Shown here piece after piece: positions 1-8,676 of a DNA stretch of 64,000 nucleotides. The DNA lies in the NCBI GenBank assembly GCA_040218145.1, contig JAVJQK010000138.1, positions 49,010 to 113,009 of the forward strand, written 5' to 3'. Within the stretch, counting starts at the first letter, position 1. The number at the start of each line of letters is the position of its first letter. A program made the translations under genes and the position numbers. A model generated the notes under the pieces. The model was not told the origin of the DNA. It worked only from the letters and a program-made list of their open reading frames with translations, and did not search any database. Origin of the DNA: Sandaracinaceae bacterium. GTDB taxonomy: Bacteria > Myxococcota_A > Polyangia > Polyangiales > Sandaracinaceae.

Positions 1-1132
1 TCCATCTGCCGACGCGGGCCGCGACGTCGACGCCGAGGTCTCCGACCCACCGGACGCGGCCTCCCCGGACGCTGGCCGGGACGACGCCGGTCCGATCCAG
101 GCGGACGCCAGCGTCCCTCCCTGCCCCGATGGCGAGGGCCCCACCATCACCGCGGTCCTCGGCGACACCGACCACGGCGGCGCGATGGAGATCCGGGGAT
201 GCGGCCTGGGGGAAGAGGCGAGCCCGAGCCCGCTGATCTGGGACGACTTCGAGGGTGGGACGCTCGGCGAGCTGGCGGGCGACGGATGGCGTCTCCAGCG
301 CGAGCGCGAGACCCACCCGATCTACACCGACGTGCAGCGCTACGGTCAGGGGCGCCTCTCGCTGACCAACCACGTCGAGCCGAACGTCAACGACGCGCCG
401 GGCTGCCAGTTCTGCGGCGCCTACCAGGAGGTCGAGCCGAGCAACGAGCTCTACGTCTCGTACCGCTTCCGCTTCGACGTGACCGGCGACGACTACGGCG
501 TCCTCAAGCTGGCTCGGCTGGCCTCGAGCCCCAACTACGGCGGCGTCGACCACTACAACGGCGTCGGCACGCTCAAGTACCAGTACCAGCCGCACGCGGG
601 CTGGGGCTACATCAACCTGGAGAACAACCGGGAGGAGATCCCGTCGGTCAGCGTCGGCGGCGTCCCCCCCGGGGAGTGGCACCGCGTCGAGATGTACTAC
701 CGCCTCTCCTCCCCCGCGGGGGCGTCGAACGGCGCGGCCTACATCGCGATCGACGGCGAGCACGAGCGCCGCTTCGACATCGACGACGCCGTCACGCTCG
801 ACGGCGACTACCCCACGCAGCTGCACTCCTTGTTGCTGCCCCTGATGCTCGCGAACCCGCGCGACGACGGCGTCTTCGACCTCTACGTCGACGACGTGTA
901 CCTCGACGACTCGCGCGCGAGGGTCGAGGTCGCCGACGCGCCGCGCTGGCTCGACACCCGGCGTCGAGAGATCCAGCCGGCGACCGCGTGGGCTCCCGAC
1001 CGGATCGACGTGACCGTGCACCAGGGCGCCTTCGAGGCCTGCGAGCCCGTCTACCTCTACGTCCTCGACGCGAGCGGAGCCCCGCTGAGCGAGGCCGGGT
1101 TCCCCCTCGCGCTCGGGAGCGGCTGCCCCTGA
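1..1132 (+). CDS. Lectin-fold lipoprotein, 5' end outside window
   Basis: The reading frame is open from base 2 to the TGA at 1130-1132, so the true start lies upstream. The visible N-terminus is an Asp/Ala/Gly/Pro-rich linker (repeats of PDA and DAG) ending at a single Cys, typical of the spacer behind the lipid anchor in myxobacterial lipoproteins. The rest (roughly residues 75 onward) has WDDFEGG, YVSYRFRF, GEWHRVEMYYR and FDLYVDDVYLDD motifs, a pattern seen in concanavalin/polysaccharide-lyase-like beta-sandwiches. No catalytic site is recognisable. An internal ATG at 185 would remove the linker and part of the domain entry, so I read it as one partial gene. Probably a surface carbohydrate-binding or structural lipoprotein; function unknown. 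Confidence 0.75.
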   Translation, partial: PSADAGRDVDAEVSDPPDAASPDAGRDDAGPIQADASVPPCPDGEGPTITAVLGDTDHGGAMEIRGCGLGEEASPSPLIWDDFEGGTLGELAGDGWRLQRERETHPIYTDVQRYGQGRLSLTNHVEPNVNDAPGCQFCGAYQEVEPSNELYVSYRFRFDVTGDDYGVLKLARLASSPNYGGVDHYNGVGTLKYQYQPHAGWGYINLENNREEIPSVSVGGVPPGEWHRVEMYYRLSSPAGASNGAAYIAIDGEHERRFDIDDAVTLDGDYPTQLHSLLLPLMLANPRDDGVFDLYVDDVYLDDSRARVEVADAPRWLDTRRREIQPATAWAPDRIDVTVHQGAFEACEPVYLYVLDASGAPLSEAGFPLALGSGCP

Positions 1133-1243
1133 GGCGCGCTGCGATGAGCCGCTCGCGGCGGCTCGCGACCGCTCGCGCGCGGGACGCGACCGCTCGCGGA
1201 GAGACCCGCGGTGGCGCCTCCTCGGCGTCCTCACCCTGCGGGC

Positions 1244-2815
1244 ATGACCAAGCTCCCCAAGATCACGGCCACGATCCACCTCTCGCTCGTCGCGGCCATC
1301 GCCGCCTTCCTCTTCTTCCTCCCCGGGGTGCGCGTCGTGCGCGACCTGCGCGACCCCGCGCTCGCCGGTCCCGGGGTGCCCGAGCGCGCCCGCGCCATGC
1401 ACCGCGAGCTGAGCCCGCGCCTCGAGGTCTGGGCCCGCGAGCGGGTGGAGCACGCGCGCGGCGCAGACACGGCGCTCCTCGACGTGCCCTCCACCGAGTG
1501 GCCGCTCTTCACCGCCGTCTTCTACCTGATGGCGACCGAGCAGCTGCACGACGACTGGGTCGCGAACGGGCGTCAGGGCGAGTCTCCCATGCGCTGGGCG
1601 CGCGGCGCCGTGGACGCCTCGCGGGATCTCCTGCTCGATCCGTCCCACCACAGCTGGGTGCGCCGTCACTGGGGGGACGACTATCTCCACGAGGAGAACG
1701 TCTTCTTCCGCTCGCTCCTCATCGCCGGCCTCACCAGCCACGCGAAGCTCACGGGGGACGTCTCGCCGGTGCTGCGCGACCAGGTCGAGACCCTCGCGGC
1801 CGACCTCGACGCGTCCGCGCTCGGCCTCCTGCACGACTACCCCGGCGAGTGCTACCCGATCGACGTGCTCGCCGCGGTCGGCCTCCTTCGCCGCGCCGAC
1901 GCGGTGCTCGACACCGACCACTCGGCGTTCGTCGCCCGACAGCTGCGCGCCTTCGTCGGCCCGCGCGAGGACGCGCTCGGCCTCGTGCCCTACCGCGTGA
2001 GCCTGCCCGACGCCGAGATCGTGCAGCCCGGCCGCGGGGTCGGCACCTCGTGGACCCTGGTGTTCGCGCCCGAGGTCTACCCGGAGGAGGCGGCGCGCTG
2101 GTACGACGCGCACGAAGCCCACTTCTGGCAGGAGCGCTTCTGGGCCCACGGCTTCCGTGAGTTCGCGGCGGGCAGCGAGCTGGCCGACGCCTACGGCGAG
2201 TGGACCTGGGAGGTCGACGCGGGGCCCATCCTCGGCGGCTTCGGCACCGCGTCCAGCGCGTTCGGGCTCGGCGCCGCGCGCGCGAACGGCCGCTTCGACC
2301 ACGCCTACACGCTCGCCTCGGAGATGGTCGCCACCTCGTGGCCGCTCCCCGATGGCACGCACCTCTTCCCGCGCTTGATCTCGAGCGCCGCCGACGCCCC
2401 CCTCCTCGGCGAGGTCGCCATCGCCTACTTCCTCGCCGTGCCTCCCGCGCCCGGCGTGACCGTCGTCCGGGGCGGCGCGCTGTCGGGCCTCGTCTGGATC
2501 AGCCTCGCCATCTACTTCGGCGTCAGCCTCGTCGTGTTCCTCGGCGTGGGCCTCCGGCTCCGCGAGATCTGGCGCCCGGGCTTCGCGCCGGCCGCGCCCG
2601 CCGTCCAGCTGGGCCTTCAGGTGGGGCTCGGCGTGGCCGCGGTGGCCTCTCTGTTCGCGGGCTGGATCCTCGTCGGCGCCATCCTGCTCCTCGTCGGCGC
2701 GCTGCTGCCCAGGGCGGGGTCCCGGCCGACCGATCCGAGCCCCGCGCGGGCTCACGCGACGGTGGCGCCTCGCCCCCTGGCCCGTGCTACGTCAGGTGGA
2801 CGGCGACGACCATGA
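1244..2815 (+). CDS. Membrane-anchored protein of unknown function
   Basis: The protein has 523 residues if it starts at ATG 1244; an upstream GTG at 1211 would add 11 residues. One hydrophobic helix lies at the N-terminus (residues about 9-27), then a large, mostly helical domain with many Trp/His/Glu residues (HEENVFFRS, CYPIDVLAAVGLL), and two hydrophobic helices near the C-terminus (GALSGLVWISLAIYFGVSLV and a second one ending VGALLP). The central domain could belong to an alpha/alpha-barrel linalool-dehydratase/isomerase-like family seen in membrane proteins, but I cannot confirm this. The TGA overlaps the ATG of the next gene (ATGA), so the two are translationally coupled. Confidence 0.8.
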   Translation: MTKLPKITATIHLSLVAAIAAFLFFLPGVRVVRDLRDPALAGPGVPERARAMHRELSPRLEVWARERVEHARGADTALLDVPSTEWPLFTAVFYLMATEQLHDDWVANGRQGESPMRWARGAVDASRDLLLDPSHHSWVRRHWGDDYLHEENVFFRSLLIAGLTSHAKLTGDVSPVLRDQVETLAADLDASALGLLHDYPGECYPIDVLAAVGLLRRADAVLDTDHSAFVARQLRAFVGPREDALGLVPYRVSLPDAEIVQPGRGVGTSWTLVFAPEVYPEEAARWYDAHEAHFWQERFWAHGFREFAAGSELADAYGEWTWEVDAGPILGGFGTASSAFGLGAARANGRFDHAYTLASEMVATSWPLPDGTHLFPRLISSAADAPLLGEVAIAYFLAVPPAPGVTVVRGGALSGLVWISLAIYFGVSLVVFLGVGLRLREIWRPGFAPAAPAVQLGLQVGLGVAAVASLFAGWILVGAILLLVGALLPRAGSRPTDPSPARAHATVAPRPLARATSGGRRRP

Positions 2816-3081
2816 TCTACCCCTACGACAACGAGACGCAGACGCGCTGGGACCGGGGCGAGCTCCAGGTCCAGATCCTCGTGCCCGGCAACGCGAAGCC
2901 GATCGGGTTCTGCGACGGCAGCGACGCCGACCTCGCGGAGATCCAGGCCCGCGCCGAAGAGGAGGGCGCGGGGGAGGTCCGCGTCGAGCAGAAGCCGCTC
3001 AAGACGGGGCGGCAGATCTGGACCGTGCAGGTCGAGCGCACGGACGAAGACGCCGACGTCGACGACGCGTTCGACGACTGA
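2812..3081 (+). CDS. Small acidic protein of unknown function
   Basis: An 89-residue, highly acidic protein with no signal peptide or membrane helix. It starts at ATG 2812 inside the stop codon of the upstream membrane-protein gene (4-base overlap), which supports co-translation. It ends in an Asp-rich tail. Strong third-position G/C bias supports a real gene. No family recognised; probably cytoplasmic. Confidence 0.65.
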   Translation: MIYPYDNETQTRWDRGELQVQILVPGNAKPIGFCDGSDADLAEIQARAEEEGAGEVRVEQKPLKTGRQIWTVQVERTDEDADVDDAFDD

Positions 3082-3133
3082 GGCCACCCGAGGCGGTATG
3101 GCGCCCGGCGCCGTCGGTACGGTACCTTGAGGA

Positions 3134-4990
3134 GTGGCGCCCGGAGACCGCGACGAGTCGCTCGAGTCCCTCTTCGAGGCCATCGCCAAGCACACGCCCG
3201 ACTCGATCATGGTGCTGGACCGCGAGGCGCGCATCCAGTTCATCAACCGCACCGCGCCCGGCCTGAGCGTCTCCAGCGTGTCGGGGACGCAGGTCTACGA
3301 CTACGTCGGCGAGGAGCAGCACGCGGCGATGCGGAGCTGCTTCGCGCGCGTGCTCGAGACGGGCGAGGCGAGCCGCTACGAGAACCTCTTCACGCTCCCC
3401 GACGGGACGCTCACGCGCTGGGAGTCGCGGGTGGGCCCCATCCGCGAGGGCGGCGCGATCACCGGGTTCATCGTCATCGCGAGCGACGTCACCGAGCGGA
3501 CCTCGGCCGCCATCCAGCGCGACCGCGTGTTCGAGCTGGCCAAGGACCTGCTCTGCGTCGTCGATCTGGAGGGCCGCTTCCTGCGCGTGAGCCCGGCCTT
3601 CGTCGAGACGCTCGGCTACGCGGAGGAGGAGCTCATCGCGCGGCCCCTGCTCGAGCTCGTGCACCCGGAGGATCGCGAGGCCACCGAGGCCGTCTTCGCC
3701 CACGCGAAGGAGAGCGAGGTGACGGTCTTCGAGAACCGGTACGTCTGCCAGGACGGGAGCGTGCGCGTCCTGCAGTGGACGAGCCGGCCGGACCCGCTGC
3801 TGAAGCAGATCGTCGCGGTGGCGCGCGACGTGACCGAGCAGCGAGAGCTCGAGGCGCGCCTGCAACAGGCCCAGAAGATGGATGCGGTCGGGCAGCTCGC
3901 GGGGGGCGTCGCGCACGACTTCAACAACCTCGTGCAGGCCATCCTGGGCAACGTGCACTTCGCGCTCTCCGCCGGTCCGAGCGGCGAGATGCAGGAGTAC
4001 CTGCAGGACATCGAGTCGGCGGCCAACCGCGCGGCGGAGCTGACCCGCCAGCTGCTGACCTACAGCCGGCAGCAGCCGCTCTCGGTGTCGCGCGTGGATT
4101 TCAACGTGATGGTGCGCGAGCTGCTGCTGCTGCTGCGACGCGTCATCCCCGAGAGCATCGAGGTCGTCTTCGACGGCTCGGACGCGCTCGATCCGGTGGA
4201 GGTCGACCGCTCGCAGCTCGAGCAGGTCCTGATGAACCTCTGTCTCAACGCGCGCGACGCCATGCCGTCCGGGGGGCGGCTGACCATCGAGACCGAGAGC
4301 GTGACGGTGGACGAGGCGTTCTCACGGACGCACCCCACCGTCCGGCCCGGGCGCTTCCTCCGCGTCGCCGTCTCCGACACGGGCGTGGGCATGAGCGCGG
4401 CGGTGCGGAGGCGCGTGTTCGAGCCCTTCTTCACGACCAAGCCGCTCGGGGAGGGCAACGGGCTCGGCCTCTCCATGGCGTATGGCATCGTCCAGCGGCA
4501 CGGAGGCATCATCGACGTCTCCTCCGAGCCGGGCAAAGGGGCGACGTTCGAGCTCTACCTCCCGGTCTCGCGCCACCCCGTGACGCCGGTCGAGCCGAAG
4601 AACGAGGTGCAGAGCGAGGGGGGCGGCGAGACGATCCTCGTGGCCGAGGACGAGTCCATGGTGCGGCGGGTCGTCGTGCGCGTCCTCGAGCGCGCGGGCT
4701 ATCGGGTCCTGGAGTCGGGGAGCGGGCTCGAGGCGATCGAGGTGTTCGAGGCCCACCCGGAGGTCGATCTGCTCCTGCTCGACGTCGTCATGCCCACGCT
4801 CAGCGGCCCCGAGGCGCTCGAGCGCATGCGCGCCATCCGCCCCGGGGTGCCCGCGGTGTTCAGCAGCGGCTACAGCGACGGCGGTCGCTTCGCGCACGCG
4901 ATCCCCGAGGGCACGACCATGGTCGCCAAGCCGTTCAAGGCCGACGCCTTGCTCGGGGCGATCCGCGAAGCGCTCGACGCGCGTCCCTGA
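3134..4990 (+). CDS. PAS-PAS hybrid histidine kinase with C-terminal receiver
   Basis: A 618-residue soluble sensor kinase. Two PAS domains occupy about residues 10-120 and 125-240; the second is followed by a coiled linker. The dimerisation/phosphoacceptor box is GGVAHDFNN with His261. The ATP-binding domain shows the N box (LMNLCLNARDAMPSGG), G1 (DTGVGM) and G2 (GNGLGLSMAYG). A receiver domain fills about residues 500-618 with phosphoacceptor Asp550 (LLLLDVVMP) and the conserved Lys near its end (VAKPF). This NtrB-like layout is common in myxobacteria. With no transmembrane segment, the signal should be cytosolic. The start is a GTG at 3134 preceded closely by GAGGA. No cognate output protein is adjacent. 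Confidence 0.92.
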   Translation: MAPGDRDESLESLFEAIAKHTPDSIMVLDREARIQFINRTAPGLSVSSVSGTQVYDYVGEEQHAAMRSCFARVLETGEASRYENLFTLPDGTLTRWESRVGPIREGGAITGFIVIASDVTERTSAAIQRDRVFELAKDLLCVVDLEGRFLRVSPAFVETLGYAEEELIARPLLELVHPEDREATEAVFAHAKESEVTVFENRYVCQDGSVRVLQWTSRPDPLLKQIVAVARDVTEQRELEARLQQAQKMDAVGQLAGGVAHDFNNLVQAILGNVHFALSAGPSGEMQEYLQDIESAANRAAELTRQLLTYSRQQPLSVSRVDFNVMVRELLLLLRRVIPESIEVVFDGSDALDPVEVDRSQLEQVLMNLCLNARDAMPSGGRLTIETESVTVDEAFSRTHPTVRPGRFLRVAVSDTGVGMSAAVRRRVFEPFFTTKPLGEGNGLGLSMAYGIVQRHGGIIDVSSEPGKGATFELYLPVSRHPVTPVEPKNEVQSEGGGETILVAEDESMVRRVVVRVLERAGYRVLESGSGLEAIEVFEAHPEVDLLLLDVVMPTLSGPEALERMRAIRPGVPAVFSSGYSDGGRFAHAIPEGTTMVAKPFKADALLGAIREALDARP

Positions 4991-4991
4991 G

Positions 4992-5030
4992 CTTCACTCA
5001 CAGGCCTCACTCACAGGCCTCACTCACAGG
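4992..5030. repeat. Three tandem copies of a 13-bp unit
   Basis: The unit (C/T)(C/T)TCACTCACAGG occurs three times head to tail at 4992-5004, 5005-5017 and 5018-5030. The array fills the gap between two convergent genes, and its last copy contains the stop codon of the LDLa-like gene on the minus strand. It probably arose by slippage at that gene's 3' end. Confidence 0.85.
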
Positions 5031-5571
5031 TGGCGAGGAAGGTGGCGCAGCCCTCCTCGTCGCTTCCGTCCTCGCAGATCGTCCAGCCGTTGCAGCGGTG
5101 GTGGACCTCGTACTCCCTCCCGTCGCCGCATACGAAGTCGGGCGCGCAGCCCTCCTCGTCGCTGCCGTCGCGGCAACCCGACCAGCCGTTGCAGCGGTGG
5201 TCGGACCCCATCAGCTCCTGCCCGTCGTCGCAGACGTAGGGCGCGCAGCCCTCCTCGTCTTCGCCCCCCTCGCAGTCCTCGAAGCCGTTGCAGACGCGCT
5301 CGAGCCCGATGAGGGATCCGTCGTCGCAGCGAGGCGCGCACTGCTGGTCGCACTCGACGAGGAGCGACACGTCGGTGCGGCAGATCGCCCCCAGGAGGGC
5401 GTCGCACTCGGCGCCCGCGAAGCACGCCCGGTAGCAGGCGTCGTCGTAGAAGTTGAGCCGCGGCAGGTAGCCCTCGCTGACGATCCCGCACGCGCGGAGC
5501 CGGTCCTCGGTGGTGGCGTCGCAGCCGAACGACGCGAGGACGAGCAAGGCCAGAGGGACGTGACGAAGCAT
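5020..5571 (-). CDS. Lipoprotein with three LDL-receptor class A-like repeats
   Basis: A 183-residue protein starting at ATG 5571 with a short hydrophobic signal (LALLVLASFGC) and a lipobox-like Cys. After a Cys-rich segment come three LDLa-like modules, each with the hallmark CNG(F/W)xxCxxGxDExGC. Two of them have the canonical acidic Ca-binding box DGSDEEGC; the first has GGEDEEGC. LDLa modules are mainly known from animal receptors, where they bind calcium and protein ligands; bacterial occurrences are scattered and found mostly in large myxobacterial genomes. Each module here is shorter than a classic six-Cys LDLa repeat (about four Cys visible), so these are probably LDLa-like rather than complete. 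Likely an extracellular binding lipoprotein. It is divergent from the DUF2330 gene. Confidence 0.8.
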   Translation of the reverse strand: MLRHVPLALLVLASFGCDATTEDRLRACGIVSEGYLPRLNFYDDACYRACFAGAECDALLGAICRTDVSLLVECDQQCAPRCDDGSLIGLERVCNGFEDCEGGEDEEGCAPYVCDDGQELMGSDHRCNGWSGCRDGSDEEGCAPDFVCGDGREYEVHHRCNGWTICEDGSDEEGCATFLATCE

Positions 5572-5714
5572 GACCGTCTGCAACGCAAGGTGTGTGCCTG
5601 CTGCGGACTGGTCGCGTCTGTCTCGGCGGCTGTGCCGGCCTGCGCCGCGAGGCCCCTCAGCGGGGCCGAATTGGCGTCTTCCGGGCTGGAGCGGATCGTG
5701 CAAATCCCTCCGGC

Positions 5715-7421
5715 ATGACACGCCTCATCACCCCTCGACGCTTCGCGCTCTTCGCCAGCGCGCTCGCCGCCATGGCCCTCGCCGCCCCCGAGCGCGCCTC
5801 GGCGTGTGGCGGCTTCTTCTGTGACAGCTCCCAGCCCGTCAACCAGCAGGCGGAGCGCATCGTCTTCGCCCAGGAGGCGGACGGGAGCGTCACCGCGGTC
5901 ATCCAGATCCAGTACCAGGGCCCGTCCGAGCGCTTCGCGTGGATGCTGCCCGTGGCCGGCAGCCCCGAGATCTCGGTCTCCTCCGACGCGGCGTTCCAGC
6001 GCCTGCAGCAGGCGTCGAACCCGCAGTACCGGCTCACGACGCGCGTCGAGGGCACCTGCGGCGGCGGCCCCTCGCGCGCGTTCGACAGCGCAGGCAGCCC
6101 CGGCGGCAGCGCGGACGCAGGCGCGGCCGACGCGGGCGCGCCCCCCGTCTCGGTCGTCGACAGCGGCTACGTCGGCCCCTACGACTACATCATCATCTCG
6201 GTCGACCCCTCCACCCCGGACGTGGCCGAGACCGGCATCGCGTGGCTGCAGGACAACGGCTACGACGTCCCGAGCATGGGCGCCGAGGTGCTCCGCCCCT
6301 ACCTCGAGTCGGGCATGAACCTGCTCGCGTTCCGGCTCGTCAAGGGCAACGACGCGGGCTCCATCCGCCCCGTGAGCCTGTCCTTCGGGCCGGGCCTCCC
6401 GTCGATCCCGCTCCGCCCGACCGCGCTCGCGACCCAGCCCGACATGGGCATCCTCGTCTGGGTGCTCGGGCCGAGCCGGGCCATCCCCGCGAACTACCGC
6501 GACCTCGAGCTCAACGAGGCGCTCATCAACTGGCTCAGCCCCGGCTCCACCTACGACGCGGTCGTGACCCGCGCCGCGAACGAGGCGGGCGGCCAGGGCT
6601 TCGTGACCGAGATGGCGGGCGCGGCCGCGCCGTTGGCCGACGTCATCTGGAGCGAGGACGAAGCGGCGCGCTGGGCCGCCCTCCGCGCCGAGACCTGGAC
6701 CGGGCGCGAGGGAGAGCTCGTCTTCCGCATCGCGGAGCTCGCGGCGCTCGACGGCGTGCGCGAGGTGTTGACGGCCGCCTTGACCATCCCCGACGGCGTC
6801 TCCGAGGACCAGTTCTTCGCCTGCCTCGGCTGCTACGTGGACGCGAGCGAGGCCGACCTGCCGGGCGTCGAGCCGGCCGCCTTGCTCGACGCCGTGCAGG
6901 CCGACGTCATCGACCCGATGGTCGACACCCGCGCGCTCTTCATCGAGTCGCCCTACATGACGCGCCTCTACACGACGATGTCGGCCGACGAGATGACCGT
7001 GGACCCCATCTTCGACTTCAACGACACGCTCGGCGACTACTCGAACGTGCACGAGGCGGAGCGGATCATCGAGTGCTCGCCGAGCATCTCGCAGTTCGAG
7101 GCGCCCTGGCGCGTCGAGCTCGACGCGGACACCACCGTGCGCGGTCGCGGCAACACCTGGCCCTTCGACCCCGACGGCGGCGCGATGCCGGCCAACGCGC
7201 GCGTCCGCCGCATCGGCAACACGGGCGAGGGTGAGGTCATCGAGGACAACACCGCCGCCATCGCCGCGACCCTCGTCGAGCACAACGCGTCCGTGCCCGG
7301 CGCGCCCCCGGCCTCGGCCAGCGGCTGCTCCGCCAGCGCGGCCAGCTCCCGCTCGGCGCTCGGCTTCGGCTTCGCGCTCGCCTTCGGCCTCGGCTTCTTC
7401 CTGCTGCGCCGCCGCGACTGA
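5715..7421 (+). CDS. DUF2330 surface protein with MYXO-CTERM-like tail
   Basis: A 568-residue exported protein. The start at ATG 5715 gives a clean signal peptide (ending ASA before CGGFFC). The CGGFFC...QPVNQQAERIVF motif and the FAWMLPVAG segment are typical of DUF2330 (PF10092), whose function is unknown. A low-complexity Asp/Ala/Gly linker follows near residue 130. The C-terminus has SGC, then Ala/Ser, a hydrophobic helix (ALGFGFALAFGLGFFLL) and RRRD, which matches the MYXO-CTERM sorting-signal pattern proposed to be processed by a myxosortase and to anchor proteins at the surface. The stop overlaps the next gene's ATG (TGATG). An earlier in-frame start at 5592 would bury the signal peptide and is unlikely. 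Confidence 0.88.
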   Translation: MTRLITPRRFALFASALAAMALAAPERASACGGFFCDSSQPVNQQAERIVFAQEADGSVTAVIQIQYQGPSERFAWMLPVAGSPEISVSSDAAFQRLQQASNPQYRLTTRVEGTCGGGPSRAFDSAGSPGGSADAGAADAGAPPVSVVDSGYVGPYDYIIISVDPSTPDVAETGIAWLQDNGYDVPSMGAEVLRPYLESGMNLLAFRLVKGNDAGSIRPVSLSFGPGLPSIPLRPTALATQPDMGILVWVLGPSRAIPANYRDLELNEALINWLSPGSTYDAVVTRAANEAGGQGFVTEMAGAAAPLADVIWSEDEAARWAALRAETWTGREGELVFRIAELAALDGVREVLTAALTIPDGVSEDQFFACLGCYVDASEADLPGVEPAALLDAVQADVIDPMVDTRALFIESPYMTRLYTTMSADEMTVDPIFDFNDTLGDYSNVHEAERIIECSPSISQFEAPWRVELDADTTVRGRGNTWPFDPDGGAMPANARVRRIGNTGEGEVIEDNTAAIAATLVEHNASVPGAPPASASGCSASAASSRSALGFGFALAFGLGFFLLRRRD

Positions 7422-7906
7422 TGCGCCGCTGGCTCGCCATCGCCCTGCTCGCCTCGGCGCCGCTCACCTCGCTGGGTGGCTGCGCCGAGGCGCCCACCGA
7501 GGAGGCCGCCATCGAGGTGGGCACCGGCTCGTGGCGCTTCGAGCCCATCGAGGACGGGCAGGAGGTCGCGCTGGTGCGCGGCGCGCAAGGAGGCTGGCAT
7601 CTCTGGATCAGCGTCCGCGTGCGGGGCATCGAAGGTGACGCGCCGCCGCTGCGCCTCTCCCTCCAGCCCGCCGACGAGAGCGCCCCTGCCTACGAGACCG
7701 ACGTCCAGCTCCGGCTCGACCCGCCCGACGCCGATGGCTGGCGCGAGCTGGTCGGCTACACCGGGATCCTGCCCGAGCCGTCGTGCGTGGTGGGCGAGCT
7801 GCTCCGGGTGCGCGTCTCCACCCCGATGGAGGACGGCCGCGTCATGGCATCCGAGCGTGACGTGCGCGTGCTCGGCGGCGCCTACCCGCCGCCCGTCTGC
7901 GAGTGA
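7421..7906 (+). CDS. Small lipoprotein
   Basis: A 161-residue protein with an N-terminal signal and lipobox LGGC at about residue 21. The mature part looks beta-rich (WRFEPIEDGQEVALVRGAQGG, RLRVSTPMEDG-type strands) with two further Cys. It overlaps the upstream DUF2330 gene by one base, so the two probably form an operon and may act together at the cell envelope. No family recognised. Confidence 0.75.
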   Translation: MRRWLAIALLASAPLTSLGGCAEAPTEEAAIEVGTGSWRFEPIEDGQEVALVRGAQGGWHLWISVRVRGIEGDAPPLRLSLQPADESAPAYETDVQLRLDPPDADGWRELVGYTGILPEPSCVVGELLRVRVSTPMEDGRVMASERDVRVLGGAYPPPVCE

Positions 7907-7994
7907 TTCCATCGAAGGGTTGCCACCCGCCGCGGGGGGAGCATGATCGGGCGCGCCGGCCGAGGTCGGCGTCCACCCCGAACAGGAGGCAACC

Positions 7995-8651
7995 ATGGGA
8001 CTTCGCATCAACGACACCGCGCCGAACTTCACCGCCGACTCGACCGCGGGCGAGATCACGCTGCACGACTGGATCGGCGACGGCTACGCCATCCTGTTCT
8101 CGCACCCCAAGGACTTCACGCCGGTCTGCACCACCGAGTTCGGCGCCGTGGCCCGGCTCGTGCCCGAGTTCGCCAAGCGCAACACCAAGGTCATGGGCGT
8201 CTCGGTCGACAGCGTGGACGACCACGTCAAATGGAAGAAGGACATCGAGGCTTTCGCGGGCGCGCCGGCGGACTTCCCGATCATCGACGACACCTCGCTG
8301 GCCGTCGCGAAGCTCTACGACATGCTCCCGGCCGAGGCCTACATGCCGGACGGCCGCACCGCCAAGGACAGCGCGACCGTGCGGACGGTCTTCATCATCG
8401 GCCCGGACAAGAAGATCCGCCTGACGATGACCTACCCCATGTCCGTCGGCCGCAACTTCGGCGAGATCGTGCGCGCGCTCGACGCCGTGAAGGCGACCGA
8501 CGCCGCTCCGATGGCCACGCCCGCCGACTGGACCCCGGGGAAGGACGTGATCGCCAGCCCCAGCCTCGACGACGCGGCCGCGAAGGAGAAGTTCGGCGAG
8601 CTCGACATCAAGCTCCCGTACCTGCGCTTCGTCAAGGCGCCCAAGTCCTGA
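7995..8651 (+). CDS. 1-Cys peroxiredoxin (Prx6-type)
   Basis: A 218-residue thiol peroxidase that reduces H2O2 or alkyl hydroperoxides in the cytosol. The peroxidatic motif HPKDFTPVCTTE places the active-site Cys at residue 45. The rest of the sequence contains no other Cys, so this is a strict 1-Cys enzyme that must use an external thiol for recycling. The long C-terminal extension after VRTVFIIGPDKKIRLTMTYP, with PADWTPGKDVI, is typical of the Prx6 subfamily. A strong ribosome site (AGGAGG at 7984-7989) lies five bases before the ATG. It is convergent with the next gene with only about 25 bases between. Confidence 0.95.
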   Translation: MGLRINDTAPNFTADSTAGEITLHDWIGDGYAILFSHPKDFTPVCTTEFGAVARLVPEFAKRNTKVMGVSVDSVDDHVKWKKDIEAFAGAPADFPIIDDTSLAVAKLYDMLPAEAYMPDGRTAKDSATVRTVFIIGPDKKIRLTMTYPMSVGRNFGEIVRALDAVKATDAAPMATPADWTPGKDVIASPSLDDAAAKEKFGELDIKLPYLRFVKAPKS

Positions 8652-8676
8652 GCTGGCTCGGCGCGCGGCTCCGCGC

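Noticed and set aside
1135..1210. CTCGCG-rich short repeats after the first gene
   Set aside because: Low-complexity GC-rich sequence of about 70 bases without a clear unit or symmetry; not enough to call an element.
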